A DNA stretch of 64,000 nt, taken from positions 62,001 through 126,000 of the forward strand of contig JAQFVV010001005.1 of the NCBI GenBank assembly GCA_028023455.1. Direction: 5' to 3'. The position numbers and the translations under genes are program-made. This DNA is from Epiperipatus broadwayi (Eukaryota; Onychophora; Udeonychophora; Euonychophora; Peripatidae). The notes beneath the pieces were generated by a model, which worked only from the letters and a program-made list of their open reading frames with translations, did not search any database and was not told the DNA's origin. Shown one piece after another: positions 14,058-28,332 of the stretch (its first letter is position 1; the number at the start of each line of letters is the position of its first letter).

Positions 14058-14424
14058 TGAAACTGTAAGGTTTGAATCCAAATCTTAGTTTCTTCTTAGT
14101 TCTGTAATCATTATACCTCTCACCCATTATTATAAGTTTACATAGATTTTGACCTTCAATATTGGATTTGGTGTTCAATATATGTAAAATTATTCATATG
14201 TCATATATGCACACACACTTCAATATAGTTTATATATTAAAAATAATGCATTACAGAGTATTATTAAATTGTCATGCGTGATTTTGTGTAAAATTAAATA
14301 ATCATATTAATCTTATTGTGATCATAATGTAATATTTTAATTTATAAAAAAAAAAATAATCATTATATTTTAAACATAAACATATATGTTATTATTTAGG
14401 TCAAATTCAGGTAGTACTTAAATT

Positions 14425-17181
14425 ATGAAATCTAAAAATAAATCTTTTATCAGTGAATCAGTCATTGGTCCCTCTGATATTAGCTCCAGGCCATCAGTGG
14501 ATTCACCGTTGTTCGATGCTGTTGAAATATGTGCAAAAATTAATATACATACTCAAAAAACTCAAGATATTAAAAAGCTAAGTTCAAACTACTCAAATAA
14601 TCAAAATCAAATGAATAATTTCCGAAGCCTACAACATTATGTTGAGGAGATAGCTGATAATGATACATCAGCTTCCGGCACACAAGACACTGATCTAAAC
14701 AGTCATCAAAAATAAATCTCATTGAATATTCTTTAAAATACAAAAATCTCTTATGCAATTTTTAAAAACAAGCATCTAATTAGTCAGACTGAATCAAACA
14801 CTGAAAATGATGCAGTACTTACCACTAGTGTAAAAAAACATGTTCATCCTGGCCTGTGCTCTCTCAAAAGTCAAATCCTTTTCAAAATAAAGGCATTTGA
14901 CTCGGAAATAATAGAACAAAATGAGCAGGAAATCAATTTGAAAATAGTTCAAAATACTTCCAACAAATCTACATCAAATACATCTCCAAAAATAAAAAAG
15001 GTTAATAACACTGAAATGCAAATACAAAATCTCTGGAGCCCAAGACATAATGTAGTAATCAGTGATTATGACACTCACAGTTCCTGTACATATGATGACA
15101 TCCTGACTATAGACCCTTCCTATCTAATCACATCTAAAAAAAAAGAGAGCAATAATAGAGGCAAAAATTCAAAGCAAAAAACTTTTTTATAAAAGCAGAT
15201 TCTTGTAAATAAATAAAATACTGTTGTGGAACCTTCCATAGTTAAACACAACTCAACATATTCGGATATGGTCTTAGCTTCTGAAAAAAAAACATTTATA
15301 CACAAAATACATATTCAAAAATATTTATTATTAACATATAGTGGTTTAATTCAAAGTTTAAAACAAAACTTAGCACTTTTAAAAGAATCCACAGACAGTC
15401 AAGTCATGACCCATTTGGATAGCAGAGAAGCTCAAGCTAAAAACAAACAAAAAAAACCAAAAGTAACTATAAACTAATTTCAAAAACAATCGATTCTTAT
15501 CAAATTTCAAAAATACTACCGAATAACAACAATTCATCCAAAAAAGATAAAACCTATCAAACAACTAATCTAATAAACAGCATTTCATCATCCTCAAAAC
15601 CCACATTCTAAACAGAGGTGCTGACTGAAAGACACCCTAGTATTTTAACAATCAAAGTGAACCTGTTTAATAATTCTTCAACAACAAAATCACCCTTATA
15701 ATATAACTCTGCCAAATGAAATGTACACTCTTCAACATATAAACTCTGATAGGATAAAACTAATAAAACATTCTTATGCAAACATTACAAAATTTAAAAC
15801 AAATATATTTCAAAATATAAATTGATTTTTAAATATAGACCTTACTATTGATAATGCAGCTCAGCCAAGCGAGCAGGAGAATATTCATGCTTATGCATAA
15901 GATTCTTTTATATTAGAATTAATGGACCAAGATGCAGAACAGTAAAATAATTTAGCTCAAGCAAACTCTCTCCAAGAGAATTTTTCCCTGAATTGTTTTA
16001 GTGAAGATCAATATTATCATCTTACTCAGAGCATTAACCAAACTATCCCAAACAATTTATTAAAATCTCTGTCCAACAATAGTAATGATAAGAGCCTCAT
16101 TCTGGCCATTACAGATGAGAAATGTTCATTACATAAGTTCCCAATAGGGGCATTGTGTGCACTTATCAAAAAAGACAACACTGTTGATAGGATTCATCAG
16201 ATTCTAAATCACCCCAATGACAGATACATATCACTGGAATTCATATCTTGGGCTCACCATAACACATACAGAAACAATGATAAAACTATTCATGATAAAT
16301 TCATTATTTTCCTAGACCTAAATAGAGCTTCCATCCTCACTGTAAAAATAAAAAAAACTGTGTCATGGGTCTAGAGCAGATTCGACTCCAAGAAATTCTC
16401 TCAACATACACTAATTTCACAAAGTTTAGCTACCTATTGATTGTAGGAAGCCACATTTTATCCAACACAGCATCATTTGAAATTCAGTTTAAAAAAGTAC
16501 CAGCCCATTCAACATACCTACAACTATTAAGCTGAAATGATCTTTTATGATTCTGTCATTTATTGGAGTTCAGCCTTAATGTTTTGACTGTCAGTTGAGA
16601 ACGCATCTAATAAAGGATTGCATTGCTCACATCTGTTCTACATGCAAAAATAAAAAAAACTGAAGGCATAGGTACACTAACAATAAAAATGAATTCAATT
16701 ATCATGATTCCCTTGATGTTACCTCAGAACAACTCAGATGTACTGAGAAGTTCTAAATAGTTGAGAATCACATTGGGAAAATAGATAATAAGCTTTCACT
16801 AAGGAACATTCCATTCCAACCTCCAACACTTCCACCAAAACCCATTTATTATCCAAAAGTAGATCTTTTACACTATGATCCAGTGTTAACATGAAGCAAG
16901 ATACAGAATCAGTAATACCCCAAAAATAAAGATTTAAATAAAAACACTTTTAGACTGTACACATGCCCCAAACTATTCAAACAGCCAACCTTTCTTTTTT
17001 CAAAGAAATTTTTGAGCCTGACCAAAACCATATCAGAAACACAACAGCCCAGAATCAATCTATCTCTGCTGAAAATTCTCATCACCACCCCAGCTCTGAC
17101 CTTGAATCTGATATGAAAATCTTAGTGCAAACCCTCTTCAGAAAAAAAAGAAAATCAACCATAATAAATCAAAACAGCTAG
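14425..17181 (+). pseudogene. LINE ORF1 (gag-like) remnant
   Basis: The RNA-binding protein of the element, now in at least seven fragments. The N-terminal part is Ser/Asn/Gln/Lys-rich and low in hydrophobic residues. Around 16150-16370 a better-preserved stretch reads MCALIKKDNTVDRIHQILNH and has no recognised fold. A zinc knuckle pair follows at 16580-16645, and a Ser/Asn/Gln-rich tail follows it. Identification rests on the knuckle and on its position before the endonuclease. Confidence 0.6.
16580..16645 (+). other. CCHC zinc-knuckle coding segment in LINE ORF1
   Basis: Fourteen codons at 16580-16621 spell CFDCQLRTHLIKDC, an exact C-X2-C-X4-H-X4-C spacing. They run on in frame to IAHICSTC, the start of a second knuckle. 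This paired arrangement is common in the gag-like ORF1 of LINEs. Flanking stops mean it is no longer translated as part of a full protein. Confidence 0.8.
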
Positions 17182-17458
17182 AATAAGATATTTACTCAGA
17201 TGACATCAAGTTCAACATCACAAACAATCAAATCACCAACATCTCAACATCAGCCTGTAAAAAAAGTGTAAAACCAAACATATTATTATTCACACTGTTA
17301 GATCTTTTCAGGAAATTGTCACACCAGAACATATTCCTACTTCATATCCACATATGCCTATATCTGTGAACAACATCTGACAAAATAAGGCCTCCAAGGA
17401 TATCACTAAGGACTCTGATTATCCACATGTGGGACATTCTAGTGGCCACTATGTTCAT

Positions 17459-17906
17459 GGATAACTCATCCTATAGGATTGTAGGAATCAATGTGAGAGG
17501 ACTCAATTTACTCTCATGCCTTTATGCCATAAGGCATTTTATCTTTTTTGTTTCTCCACACCTTTCCTTCATGGAAGAGACCAAATTTCATCAGCACTCT
17601 AATAATATCATAGTCAATGAGCTCAACAAACTTGAATTTGCAGAATTAGCAGTCAACAGTTCTGCTGCTGGAGGAGTAGGGGTACTAATAAACAAAAAGC
17701 ATCCTCCTCATAATTTCAAAATAATTTATGAGGACATCAACCTAATTGCAATTAATTTAGCATATGGTGCCAACAAATTCAATGCCTTCTATGACTATAC
17801 TCCTAACATTGCTGTGACACAACTAAGAATCATTAACATAGTAAACAGGATAAATGCTTACAATAATTCACCTGCCTTTTTAATGAGAAATTTCAACATA
17901 TCCTAA
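17459..17906 (+). pseudogene. LINE endonuclease domain (ORF2 N-terminus)
   Basis: An open segment showing the apurinic-like endonuclease start IVGINVRGLN, then FMEETKFH (catalytic Glu) and SAAGGVGVLINKK, ending PAFLMRNFNIS. The last motif is normally GDFN, and its Asp has become Asn/Arg here, so nuclease activity is lost. A stop follows. It lies 280 bp after the end of ORF1, as in two-ORF LINEs. Confidence 0.75.
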
Positions 17907-18989
17907 AAAGACAATAATTAAAAATATCCGATGAGTTCTCCTTTTATACAAAGCATCAACTCTCTGTAATAGACATGTTTTTATACATCAGAATTTCACT
18001 TCTGTCCTGAAGTATTCCTTCAGCTGGCTGCCTTCAAAGATCATGATGTAATAATTGTTGTAATTGGAATTTAAAAACTGCTCTCAAATGGTTATAAACA
18101 AAACTATAAGAACTCTTATTCATTCCTCCACAACAAGCCTGTTTTTTAAAGGCCTACATTTTATATAAAAAATTAACATCCTTACCAGGCCTCCAGAAGA
18201 AGTGTTGTTTTCATTTGCTGGAGTCTTGCAATCTGTGATTGTGCATCACATCAGAAGATTGAAAGACCCTTCTTCCCTTTTAATTACCTAAAACAGATTT
18301 CTCATAAAATAAATTATTTTAGCATAAACATGAATCCATTGGCAACACTCTTCACACTGAAACATCAATATAGACAAAAACAATATGCAATATCTGAATA
18401 TGTGAACATAAAATGCTCCAAATTATTTCTTCCAAATCAACACTGTTGGACCTGAGTGTATATTTGGTGGGATTTGGGTTACAAACAAAAGCAAGCCACT
18501 CCAACTACTCTTTTTTTCAATGGCTTCAAGCTCCCTTGTCATAACATGCTACAACTATTGAAACCTACTTCACAGAGAGATTGAAAAATGATCAACTAAG
18601 ATCTGACACTTTCTGGCATGGCATTTCTGAGACAAATATAAAAAAAAACTGTTTAGCAGTGCTCCCTGAGCATGTTCATCTAGGATTGCATGCTATCCCT
18701 AAATTCATTATAACACACCTCAGCAATGTCACTATCCCAATTATCATGTCCATGTTAAATCATCTCATCTCAGAGATGGGAAATTCCCAACTTTTATCCA
18801 ATTGATATGGTTCTGTTTGTTAAAACAAACAAGGATTTAACCTCCATACACAGCATTAAACCTATATCTATGACTCCAATATTTATTAAGTTATAGAAGG
18901 AGTCAAAAAGGAAAAAAAAATCATGATAAAATCATTTAAGTCATTTCAACAACTCAATTCGCCAAAAAAAGATCATCAACACTCATTAC

Positions 18990-19530
18990 TATGGCTGAAG
19001 TTATAATTCTTTTAGATCATATTAGATTCAACAGCTTGTCAAAACCTATTGCAGTCCAGATCGACATAGTGGAGGTGTTTGAATCAGTTAATACTAATAC
19101 TATGTTAGAAATTTTCAGAGGAATGAATATTCCCTCAGATATTATTCAGATATTAGACAACTTCCTATATAACAAAGTGATTCATATTTCTCTTAATGAC
19201 ACATTTACTAATGGTTTCTTACTAAGAACTCCATTCCACAGAGGTCTCTGCTTAGCCCAATATTTGCCTGTTCCATAAATCCTTTACTTAAAGCCATTCA
19301 AGATACAATTCGGGTACATATATTCCCTGAATAAAAAAAAAACATGTCTACTATCACATGCATGGATGATAGGCTCATCTTTCTGCTATCTAAAAAGATT
19401 CTCAGCTTCCTTTACCAAATTCTTGACAAGTACTCAAGTTTGTCACATCTCCTTATAAAATATGCTAAATCTGCAACATGGAGGATTTTAAATGGGAAAA
19501 AAAATCCCATACAGATTTATGGCTGAAACC
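18990..19530 (+). pseudogene. LINE reverse transcriptase core (ORF2)
   Basis: Two fragments cover the polymerase palm. The first has QIDIVEVFESVNTNTMLEIF (motif A-like, first Asp present) and NGFLLRTPFHRGLCLAQYL, corresponding to motif B with the usual R-Q-G-C-P altered to H-R-G-L-C. A stop follows, then LKPF. The second carries ITCMDDRLIFLL, equivalent to the Y-A-D-D motif with both Asp retained. Broken flanks from 17.9 to 18.9 kb hold the linker, including a segment at 18581-18805 with no recognised motif. Confidence 0.72.
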
Positions 19531-20765
19531 CAAAACTTTTTGGGGTTCCCTATATATAAATAACAACTTTCCATGTCAAAGCCTATCCAAAATTCAATAA
19601 TAAAACATGCTTGATCACCTAATCTAGGGCCTCTCCAAGGTTTAATAATCTTTACAAGGTAAAGTGTCTCTTCTCAACATGAAAGTCATGGTCAAGATAG
19701 CATATTATTTTTCCTTCATGTTGGTCACTAATACATTCGTCAGTGAGATAAACAGGTTATGTGCATGTCTGTTTTGTATGGACTACATATCCTCTATTAA
19801 CATAGCCAAAATGCAGCTTCATAGAAACCTTAATGGGATATCCCTTGATTCCATTCAAGCAATGTTTTTCTAAAAGGCCCATTCAATGGTTTACAATCTT
19901 GCACAACATATGACAATTTACTTATAACTAGTCCCATTTCACCTAATGATATGACACCTCCAAATAAAACTTGTTGGATCGATCAGATTATTACCTTTCT
20001 CTACAAATTCAATAAGTATAACCCAGTGTCTTTAAAACAAAGATTTCAATATAGACTGTACACTCACTACTAAACCCTGAACTTTTACAAATGAAAACAA
20101 TACTAGGCATGTCTAATCAGAAGATCACAACATTATTCAAGTTTTTACTATTGGAGACAAAATTCCTGGACTATTAAATAAAAGTGAATCTTGATGGTAT
20201 GCTCAAGAACTCGTTCTGACATCAGAAAAGATTCCTGAACAACATAGCCTCTTCCTCTTCAATATGTCACAGACAGTATGAGACATTTGAGCACAGGTAT
20301 TAACCTGCACAGGCTTCAGACCAGTGAATAAAATCATAGCCCAAAAGTCAGCAATTGATTATTATAAAATCCTCTTCATTAAAGATTGCATTAAGGAGAG
20401 AGCTTTTTCAATCATAAGGATCTCAATCTTCATTACATATTCCATTTGGATCACACAATGGAAAATGATATTCGACATCCCTCAACCAAATGCCCTTGCA
20501 ATTTTCTTTGGAACCCTCAGAAAAATCCAAAGTAAAAACTAAATTCTCTCAACTAAGCTTAGCTATGATAATACATGAAAACTTTTCAAGATTCCCATTG
20601 ACTAAAGTTCCTAATTCTCCCACACTATCAATGCCAAACATTTTTTTTTCTCTTCATCTAGATTTGACAAAAGCATCAACACTGATAGATCTACTTCCCA
20701 AGTAAAAAAATCCTGCTGACACATGTTCTCATATAAACATCACAGTTTGTAACAATTTATTCACT

Positions 20766-20771
20766 AATAAA
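20766..20771 (+). terminator. Candidate polyadenylation signal of the 14.4-20.8 kb LINE
   Basis: AATAAA followed by GTTTC and an A/T-rich tail marks the likely 3' end of the element. No clear poly(A) or target-site duplication is visible. Confidence 0.4.
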
Positions 20772-20800
20772 GTTTCTTTAAATATAAATAATATAATATA

Positions 20801-21476
20801 ATGTTTTTGCTTTCATGTGGCATCTTAAATAGAATATGTGTAGTATAATCTGATAATGTGAGAATAGGTGGAAGCAAATAATATTATAATTTTATGCAAT
20901 AAATTATATAATTAATTTATAACGATAATGATAATGTAAAATGAAAACTTCTCCAATATATTATATTAAGAACACTATAATTTCTTAAATAGTAAATCAT
21001 ATTCATACTGTTAAAATATTATGTTTGGTTTATATATCTGGAGATCATGTGTTTTTAGAAGCAATGAAATACAAGCTTTATAAAACAAGTTTAACAAAAT
21101 ATATATATATATATATATTTTAACAGAAATAAACTACGTTCACTATGTACAATTACATCTTAGGTAAATCACATACTATTTCATTTCAAAATAAAAATAA
21201 AATAATAAAATCCACAAGTGTGTGAGCCTTTACTCTGACTTATAACTTTTCATATTTCTTTACAATAATCATAATACTATTAATAATAATTACATATACA
21301 ATTATAGACAAAAATATATTATCTACCAATTGACCTGTATTACAATGTTTTCCATAAGCATACACAAAATATGAAAAAAAAAAAAAAACTACTGAAATAG
21401 CACTTATTTTTAATACATGTTCATACATTTGTACTCAATTAATTAAACAACATTTCTTATGATAGTGCTGCCGTAA

Positions 21477-21564
<88 letters not shown>

Positions 21565-24500
21565 TTTGTTAAATAATAAATAATTGGACTTAATAAAATA
21601 ATATGATTAACATACGTTATACGTCTTGCTTGTCTCTAATCTAACACATATATTTCTATGTGTGTGTTGATGTGAGTTCTAAATATAAAATAATATTTGC
21701 AAAATAAAGTACTTTTCTATTTTAAATTGTTTTCTCTGGATGTATTAGTTTTTTTTTTTTAAATATGCATTACATGTATAATTAGAATATTCGAAAATTG
21801 TTCATGATTATTTATGATTCTTTATCCTTACAGTTTAAGTTAACTTTCATTCTCATTTGTATTTGATTTCAACATATACAAAAACAAGAAAACCTACCTT
21901 AGGTTCTTTCAAAAATAATGATCTTACAATTCTCAAAATTATTTATTATTTTCCTTTATAAATACAGTTCTGTATGATGCAATAACTTTTGAAATTACAA
22001 TATTGATTTGATGCATAGACATGAGGAACTAACTAAGGTATTGACTCAATAGTATAAACATATAGGATAACCAACATGGCAACAATGCATATTAAAAAAA
22101 GAGGCATAAATTCTCTGTCTAATAACCTCCACTATAAAATAATGTTCACGCTATGTATTCAGCTCCTACAAACACTATAATATTCAACACTATAAAATTC
22201 ACTGCCCATGGAAAAATATACAAGTCACATGGCTATGTTATCAATACCTGCATAAACTTCTAAGATAATAAAATCACTTTATATTCCCCATAAATCCTGC
22301 ATCTAAGCATCCCTTTGGTTTCTTTTCATAATCCGAATGTCAGTACCACTTTAAAATTTCATATTAGATTTGTCAATCTACTTCACAAAAATTATCAAAA
22401 ATATTATTCTAAAACAATAAATAAGATCCACATACTAATTCAACAATCTAAAAACTATTCCACATGAAAAGGTTATTTCACTTTCAAAATTCATCCATAG
22501 AAATACAAATGATTTTGTATCAATGTATAAAATCAATATTTTAAAACATTTAAAAAATAATAGGTTTTCTTTGCTAAAGAATCATATAAATTATATTCAT
22601 AATTAAATCATATTACATCAGTTATATAAAACAAAATTATGCATATCTTTTAAAAAAAAAGCTTATATATCTAGAATAATATTAATAATATATGTGTGTT
22701 TAATTCACACACATATACTCATACGTTCATATGAAAAAAGATAATACTATAAAATATTCCAAGCAATCTAAAGTAAAATATATATATATATATATATATA
22801 TATCATGTAAAATTAATATTTTATAAATTTGACCCATAGTGACAAATTTCTAGTTGGTCACTTTTAGACGTTTTCTGGTCCACACTTCACAAGAATATAT
22901 GAAATACTAATAGCAATATTTCTGCAAGAAATGTCATACTCAGAAAGATTTTTATAAAAAAACTTTTCAGAGTATTAAATATTCTTTACAATAATTATTG
23001 TACTATATTAGTAGATATTTTGTATGTAATTTTCCTGTCTATAATAAAAAAATATTATTACTATTAGTTAAAAATAATTAAAATCATATTTGCGTAAAAT
23101 TCCAATCCATTATAAAATATTTAAAAAAAATTTTTTTTCTTTCTTCTAATATTTTCATTATGAGTCCATATAGACACTTACTCCCCTTATATGTTGGTAT
23201 GACAACCACTGTCTAACACTTGAGAGAAAAACTTTCCCCTATGCAGCATATTTACAAATAAAAAAAAATGATTAAAATAAAAAAAATGAAGGGAAGTTGA
23301 CTATTTAAATCTGAAGTTTCTTATGAAAATAGTCATTAATCCTTGGCTGAAAGTTCACAAAAATATAGTTCCTTGTCTATGCCTTTCAGGATAATGATTA
23401 TTAAAAGTGATATCGATTTAGAAAATTTAAAAATAATCATCTGAAGTTTTCCCATTTTATAGGATTCTGTATTGGGCTTTTGATGGTTCTGACACGGCTA
23501 TATGGATTAAGGTGTTTTTCTATGGAAATTATGCACTTTTATTCCATTGAAATTAGCATTTAATAATTTAATAAAGTTATCATAAACTTATTTTGTCAGG
23601 ATAATTCTTATTACCCAGGTATTGTTTTTTCAAAAAATAATTTTGCAAAAATCATTTTTTCTATTATTAATAAATGTGTTTTTTTTTTTTTTTTAACAAT
23701 GCTGACTTGTCATGTAAAATATATTTGCAGTAATATTAATCTTTATTTCTTCATCATTTTAAATAAAAGTACACAATAAACTATTAAAAAGAATATTTCC
23801 TTTAAAACATTTACTGCAACTGTTTTAATACTATATATTTTCTTTTCAAAAATATTGAAAATTAAAGGCTTTACCATATAGCTTTGCTTTTTTAGATATA
23901 GCTATCTTTACTCATAATAAAATGAATTTAAATTAAATTTTGGACAAACTTTTCTTTCCAATTTTTTCAATAAACTCCAAGATAGTAATATAACTAATTG
24001 TATATTTTCCCACAAATTATTCTAGAATTATATTTTTATTTAGTATCTGTACTTCCATTCTTACAATCCTCAAATATACATTTATTACTGGTATGAATTC
24101 CATAGTTACTGTCAAGGTGGAATAAGTTTCTATAGTCTATTTAGCAGGGAACTTTTGTTGCTTTAACAATGCATGATTTTAACTGTATATACTTATACTT
24201 TTTTAATATTCTCTTTTAAAATAATTCCAAGTAATAAATTATACAATACTTTGATATTTTAAAAGTAATAAATTATTAAGAGAGTTATTTAAAAGCACAA
24301 AGTTGACTGATTAAAGCACAATTAACTTATTGAATTGATTAAACCACACAGAAACAAGTGAACATCTGCTTTTGTAATAAAATAAAGTGATGATTTGATT
24401 GTCTATTAAATCTTTAACTGGTGATCTAATGTACATATCTATATTATCTTACACAATTACATTTCAAAAATAAAAATCATGACTCATTATAATTAAATTA

Positions 24501-24905
24501 TTTAAGTCCAAATTAATTATATATTTTTATTTAAACAAACTAAACATTTTAAAATAACATTTTAATAATTTATCCAACAGTTATGTTTAATGCATCTATT
24601 TTAAAATCTTCTTTTGTTATATCCATTCATTTTTTAAAAATACATAATTAAATATTTTATTGCATAAGTTATTTTTTTTCTTTATATTCTCTTTATATTG
24701 TGGCCAACAGAGGATTTCAATTTTATAGTACAATTCTAAAGCAGTTTTTAAACTTTATTAGAAAAAAATATTATAAAATCTTGCAAGCACACAAGTATGA
24801 ATATTTACATGTCACATGACTTAAAAAGTGTGACAATCTGTATCAATTTTTAATGACTGTCTAGTAATAAAAAATAAATGTTTAATTGTAAAAAATATTA
24901 TATTA
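20801..24905. other. AT-rich intronic sequence
   Basis: No protein or RNA gene was recognised. It contains (TA)n tracts at 21479-21561 and 22778-22803 and several poly(A)/poly(T) runs. All reading frames are short. Confidence 0.5.
21479..21561. repeat. (TA)n microsatellite
   Basis: About 41 uninterrupted TA units. Confidence 0.95.
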
Positions 24906-25182
<277 letters not shown>

Positions 25183-25189
25183 TAACATA

Positions 25190-25720
25190 GTTTAGAATAA
25201 TAATTTTGATACTATTAAACTAAACACTTTCATCCACCACAAAATATTATACTTTAAATAAATAATTTATAATACATATATTAATTATAATTTTTATTTT
25301 ACAATACACTAATTTATTTAATTCTAAGTCATTAATTTAAATTTAACATTTACCACTTATTTACTAGTGGTTTTTAGCATATTATTTTACTATGGCCATA
25401 TTTCCCAACCATACAACATTACACTATTTAGCTTACCTTGACTATTGTCTCATGTTTGTATGGTTTTTATGCATTTAATAATATTTTGTTTATTTTAACA
25501 AGCATTTTTAAAATATGGCCAATATTATACAGTAGTCATACCAATTAAAATATATCTTTAGTTTAAATTTTTTGGAAATTGACTAAGCGAATTCATTTGG
25601 ACCTAATCAAAAAGGTACTATATATATATATTGTACCGGGTTCGAATATGCATCCTTTGAAACATCGGTTTCTTAGGCAGACAAGAAAATACTCTGAGAG
25701 TATATATACCCAAATGATAG

Positions 25721-25760
<40 letters not shown>

Positions 25761-25762
25761 GT

Positions 25763-25802
<40 letters not shown>

Positions 25803-26495
25803 CTATTGTTACATTTCCAGGACATAACTTCTTCTTGAGTATTGAGTTCAACACCAGAGTTCAAAGCACTCTTTTGTGAACTGATGTCTTGTGAACTGAC
25901 ATCTGATAAAAATCTGGCTATTTATATATACAAAGTGTATTTGTTTTAATATCCTCCAGCAATGTGTATTGTCAAAATTTCATTGATAACCAATACTTTG
26001 AGAACGTGTTTTTGAGTATTGTTTAGTAGCCATGACAAAACATGTTTTTATATCTTTAATTAGTAGCCCACTGCTGTGTTTTTAAATACATTTAATTTCA
26101 ATATTTCTCTTCATGTGTTTTTCAATAGGATTTTAACATGCATTTATTATATATCTTATTAACTAGCTCACATTTATTTTTATATACCATCGCACATATA
26201 TACATATTTATTCTAATAAACTGGAATGAAAAGAGATTTATATTTTAACTTTTAATTTATAATAATAACACTCTTTAACTTTTATGAATTCTTAGTTTTA
26301 TCTTTTCTAACCAAAATCCCCCTCCCTCTATTTAATCAATTATTTTCTAACTTTTATTTCAAACTCTTTTACAAAAATAAACTGTAATAAACTCTTCAAC
26401 ATTTAAATATGTTTTTCTTTTACAAAAGATTATTTTAATATTTCTTTTAGATAAATTAGTATGTGCCAATTTCAATATATATATAGATCGGAGGA
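25190..26495. other. AT-rich intronic sequence with TA hairpins
   Basis: No gene was seen. It holds a hairpin of 11-bp arms (ATGTAACAATA at about 25758-25768, TATTGTTACAT at about 25804-25814) around a (TA)n tract. A GGGTTCGAATATG stretch near 25640 resembles a Pol III B box, but no supporting A box or cloverleaf could be drawn. Confidence 0.45.
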
Positions 26496-26514
26496 TACAT
26501 CATATAACCTTGAA

Positions 26515-26548
<34 letters not shown>

Positions 26549-26570
26549 GTTTTCAAGGTTATATGATGTA
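26496..26570. repeat. Perfect 23-bp inverted repeat around (TA)n
   Basis: TACATCATATAACC through TTGAAAACA (26496-26518) is exactly reverse-complemented at 26548-26570. The loop is about 29 bp of nearly pure TA. It abuts the outer end of the PLE left arm. Confidence 0.95.
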
Positions 26571-26574
26571 GATA

Positions 26575-27432
26575 AATTATAAATTTTTGGGATGTACCAT
26601 GTCTTATTTTCCATTGAGCAGGGATATTTCGACGGAATAGCAACCGCCATTTTCAAGGTTAACTTTTGAAAGAAAAACCGTTCGATCTTAACAAATAACG
26701 TGACTGTGTGCAAGATGAGAAATGAGATTCCAGTTCAGCATTCACAATATGAAGCTTATCAAAATGTTTATTTTCCTCAGTATTTTTTCCTGTTAATTTT
26801 AAGTTAATATTGGATAAAAAGAGATGTTTCCACATAGCTGGAATACGTTGTGCTTCATCAGGTCTATTTAAACTAGTAGGTCTCTTTAATATTTGAATTG
26901 ACTCTCTCATGGTTCTTAAATCATATCTTTCCAAATTAGCAAGTAGTTTTGTATTGTAAAAATTAGGTTTGTGACCAGTTTCTAAATAATGGAAAGTAAA
27001 AACTGATGTGCTATTTTTTTGTTGAAAAGTATTTTTATGTTCCTTAATTCTGACATTAATTCGTCTATTAGACACCCACGTAGCCTCTTGAGCACTGGAA
27101 ACATGGAATTTCATAAACTCCTTGGTGTTCCAAAAGTATTCTGTCTTTAGGTTTATACAAAAAAATCACCATTTTTTTTGCCAGTAGAAAAAATGGTCTT
27201 TATATTAAAACAAGATAGTCTTCTACTGATTTTCTCAGTAAACCCCCTAATGTAAGGCAAAATTAATCTATTAAAAGAGGAATTATCAATTCTATCCTTT
27301 TTTATCTTTTTAGTATTACTGTTATATGAAGCCTTACATATGATGTTTTTATTATAATTATTAGAAAGCAGAATACTTTTTGTAAGTTTTATTTCTTGAG
27401 AAAAATGTTCTTTATCAGATAAATTATAACAT
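26575..27432 (-). mobile_element. Penelope-like element, palindrome 1 left arm (3' part)
   Basis: The minus strand encodes the 3' portion of a Penelope-like element: the segment after the RT fingers and palm, the GIY-YIG domain, and the 3' non-coding end with a hammerhead-like CTTGAAAATGGCGG...CCGTCGAAAT stretch near 26660-26625. The same sequence in opposite orientation is at 27455-28336. Head-to-head partial copies are a known PLE insertion structure. Confidence 0.85.
26659..27114 (-). pseudogene. PLE GIY-YIG endonuclease fragment, left arm
   Basis: Encodes the C-terminal half of the PLE endonuclease. The segment reads [20 protein letters not shown], then an HYLETGHKPNF motif and YDLRTMRESI. 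It matches the plus-strand copy at 27656-28117 almost residue for residue but lacks a clean GIY start: the YVGQ region reads TWVSN, so the YIG half-motif is damaged. Confidence 0.83.
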
Positions 27433-27454
27433 TAAGTATAACATTATTAATCTC

Positions 27455-28332
27455 TATGGGGAGAAAATGTTTTTTTTTGATTAGAGCTTATAATTTATCT
27501 GATATAGAACATCTTTCTCAAGAAATAAAACTTACAAAAAGTATTCTGCTTTCTAATAATTATAATAAAAACATCATATGTAAGGCTTTATATAACATTA
27601 ATACTAAAAAGAAAAAGAGGATAGAATTGATAATTCCTCTTTTAATAGAGTATTTTTGCCTTACATTAGGGGGGTTACTGATAAAATCAGTAGAAGACTA
27701 TCTTGTTTTAATATAAAGACCACTTTTTCTACTGGCAAAACAATTGGTGATTTTTTGTATAAACCTAAAGGCAGAATACTTTTGGAACACCAAGGAGTTT
27801 ATGAAATTCTGTGTTTCCAGTGCTCAAGAGGCTATGTGGGTCAGTCTAATAGACGAATTAATATAAGAATTAAGGAACATAAAAATGCTTTTCAACAAAA
27901 AATTAGCACATCAGTTTTTACTTCCCATTATTTAGAAACTGGTCACAAACCTAATTTTGACAATACAAAACTACTTGCTAATTTAGAAAGATATGATTTA
28001 AGAATCATGAGAGAGTCAATTGAAATATTAAAGAGACCTACTAGTTTAAATAGAACTGATGAAGCACAACATATTCCAGCTATGTGGAAACCTTCTTTTT
28101 ATCCAATATTAACTTAAAATTAACAGGTAAAAATACTGAGGAAAATAAACATTTTGATAAGCCTCATACTGTGAATGCTGATCTGGAACCTCATTTCTCA
28201 TCTCGCACACAGTCACGTTATTTGTTAAGATCTAACGGTTTTTCTTTCAAAAGTTAACCTTGAAAATGGTGGTTGCTATTTTGTCGAAATAATGATGCTC
28301 AATGTAAAATAAGACAGGGTACATCCCAAAAA

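Larger units (their letters stand above)
14400..20800 (+). mobile_element. Decayed two-ORF LINE with CCHC zinc-knuckle ORF1
   Basis: A 6.4-kb plus-strand non-LTR element, a family distinct from the RTE copies. Content in order: a long degraded ORF1 (14.4-17.2 kb) with a CCHC knuckle, an endonuclease domain (17.46-17.9 kb), a heavily broken stretch, a reverse transcriptase (about 18.99-19.53 kb) and a trailing region ending near an AATAAA at 20766. Many stops in all frames show it is an old copy. The order and spacing suggest an L1/Tx1-like or Jockey-superfamily element. I cannot fix the clade by eye. Confidence 0.72.

Noticed and set aside
25637-25660. GGGTTCGAATATG as a tRNA gene B box
   Set aside because: No acceptor stem, anticodon arm or A box at the right distance.
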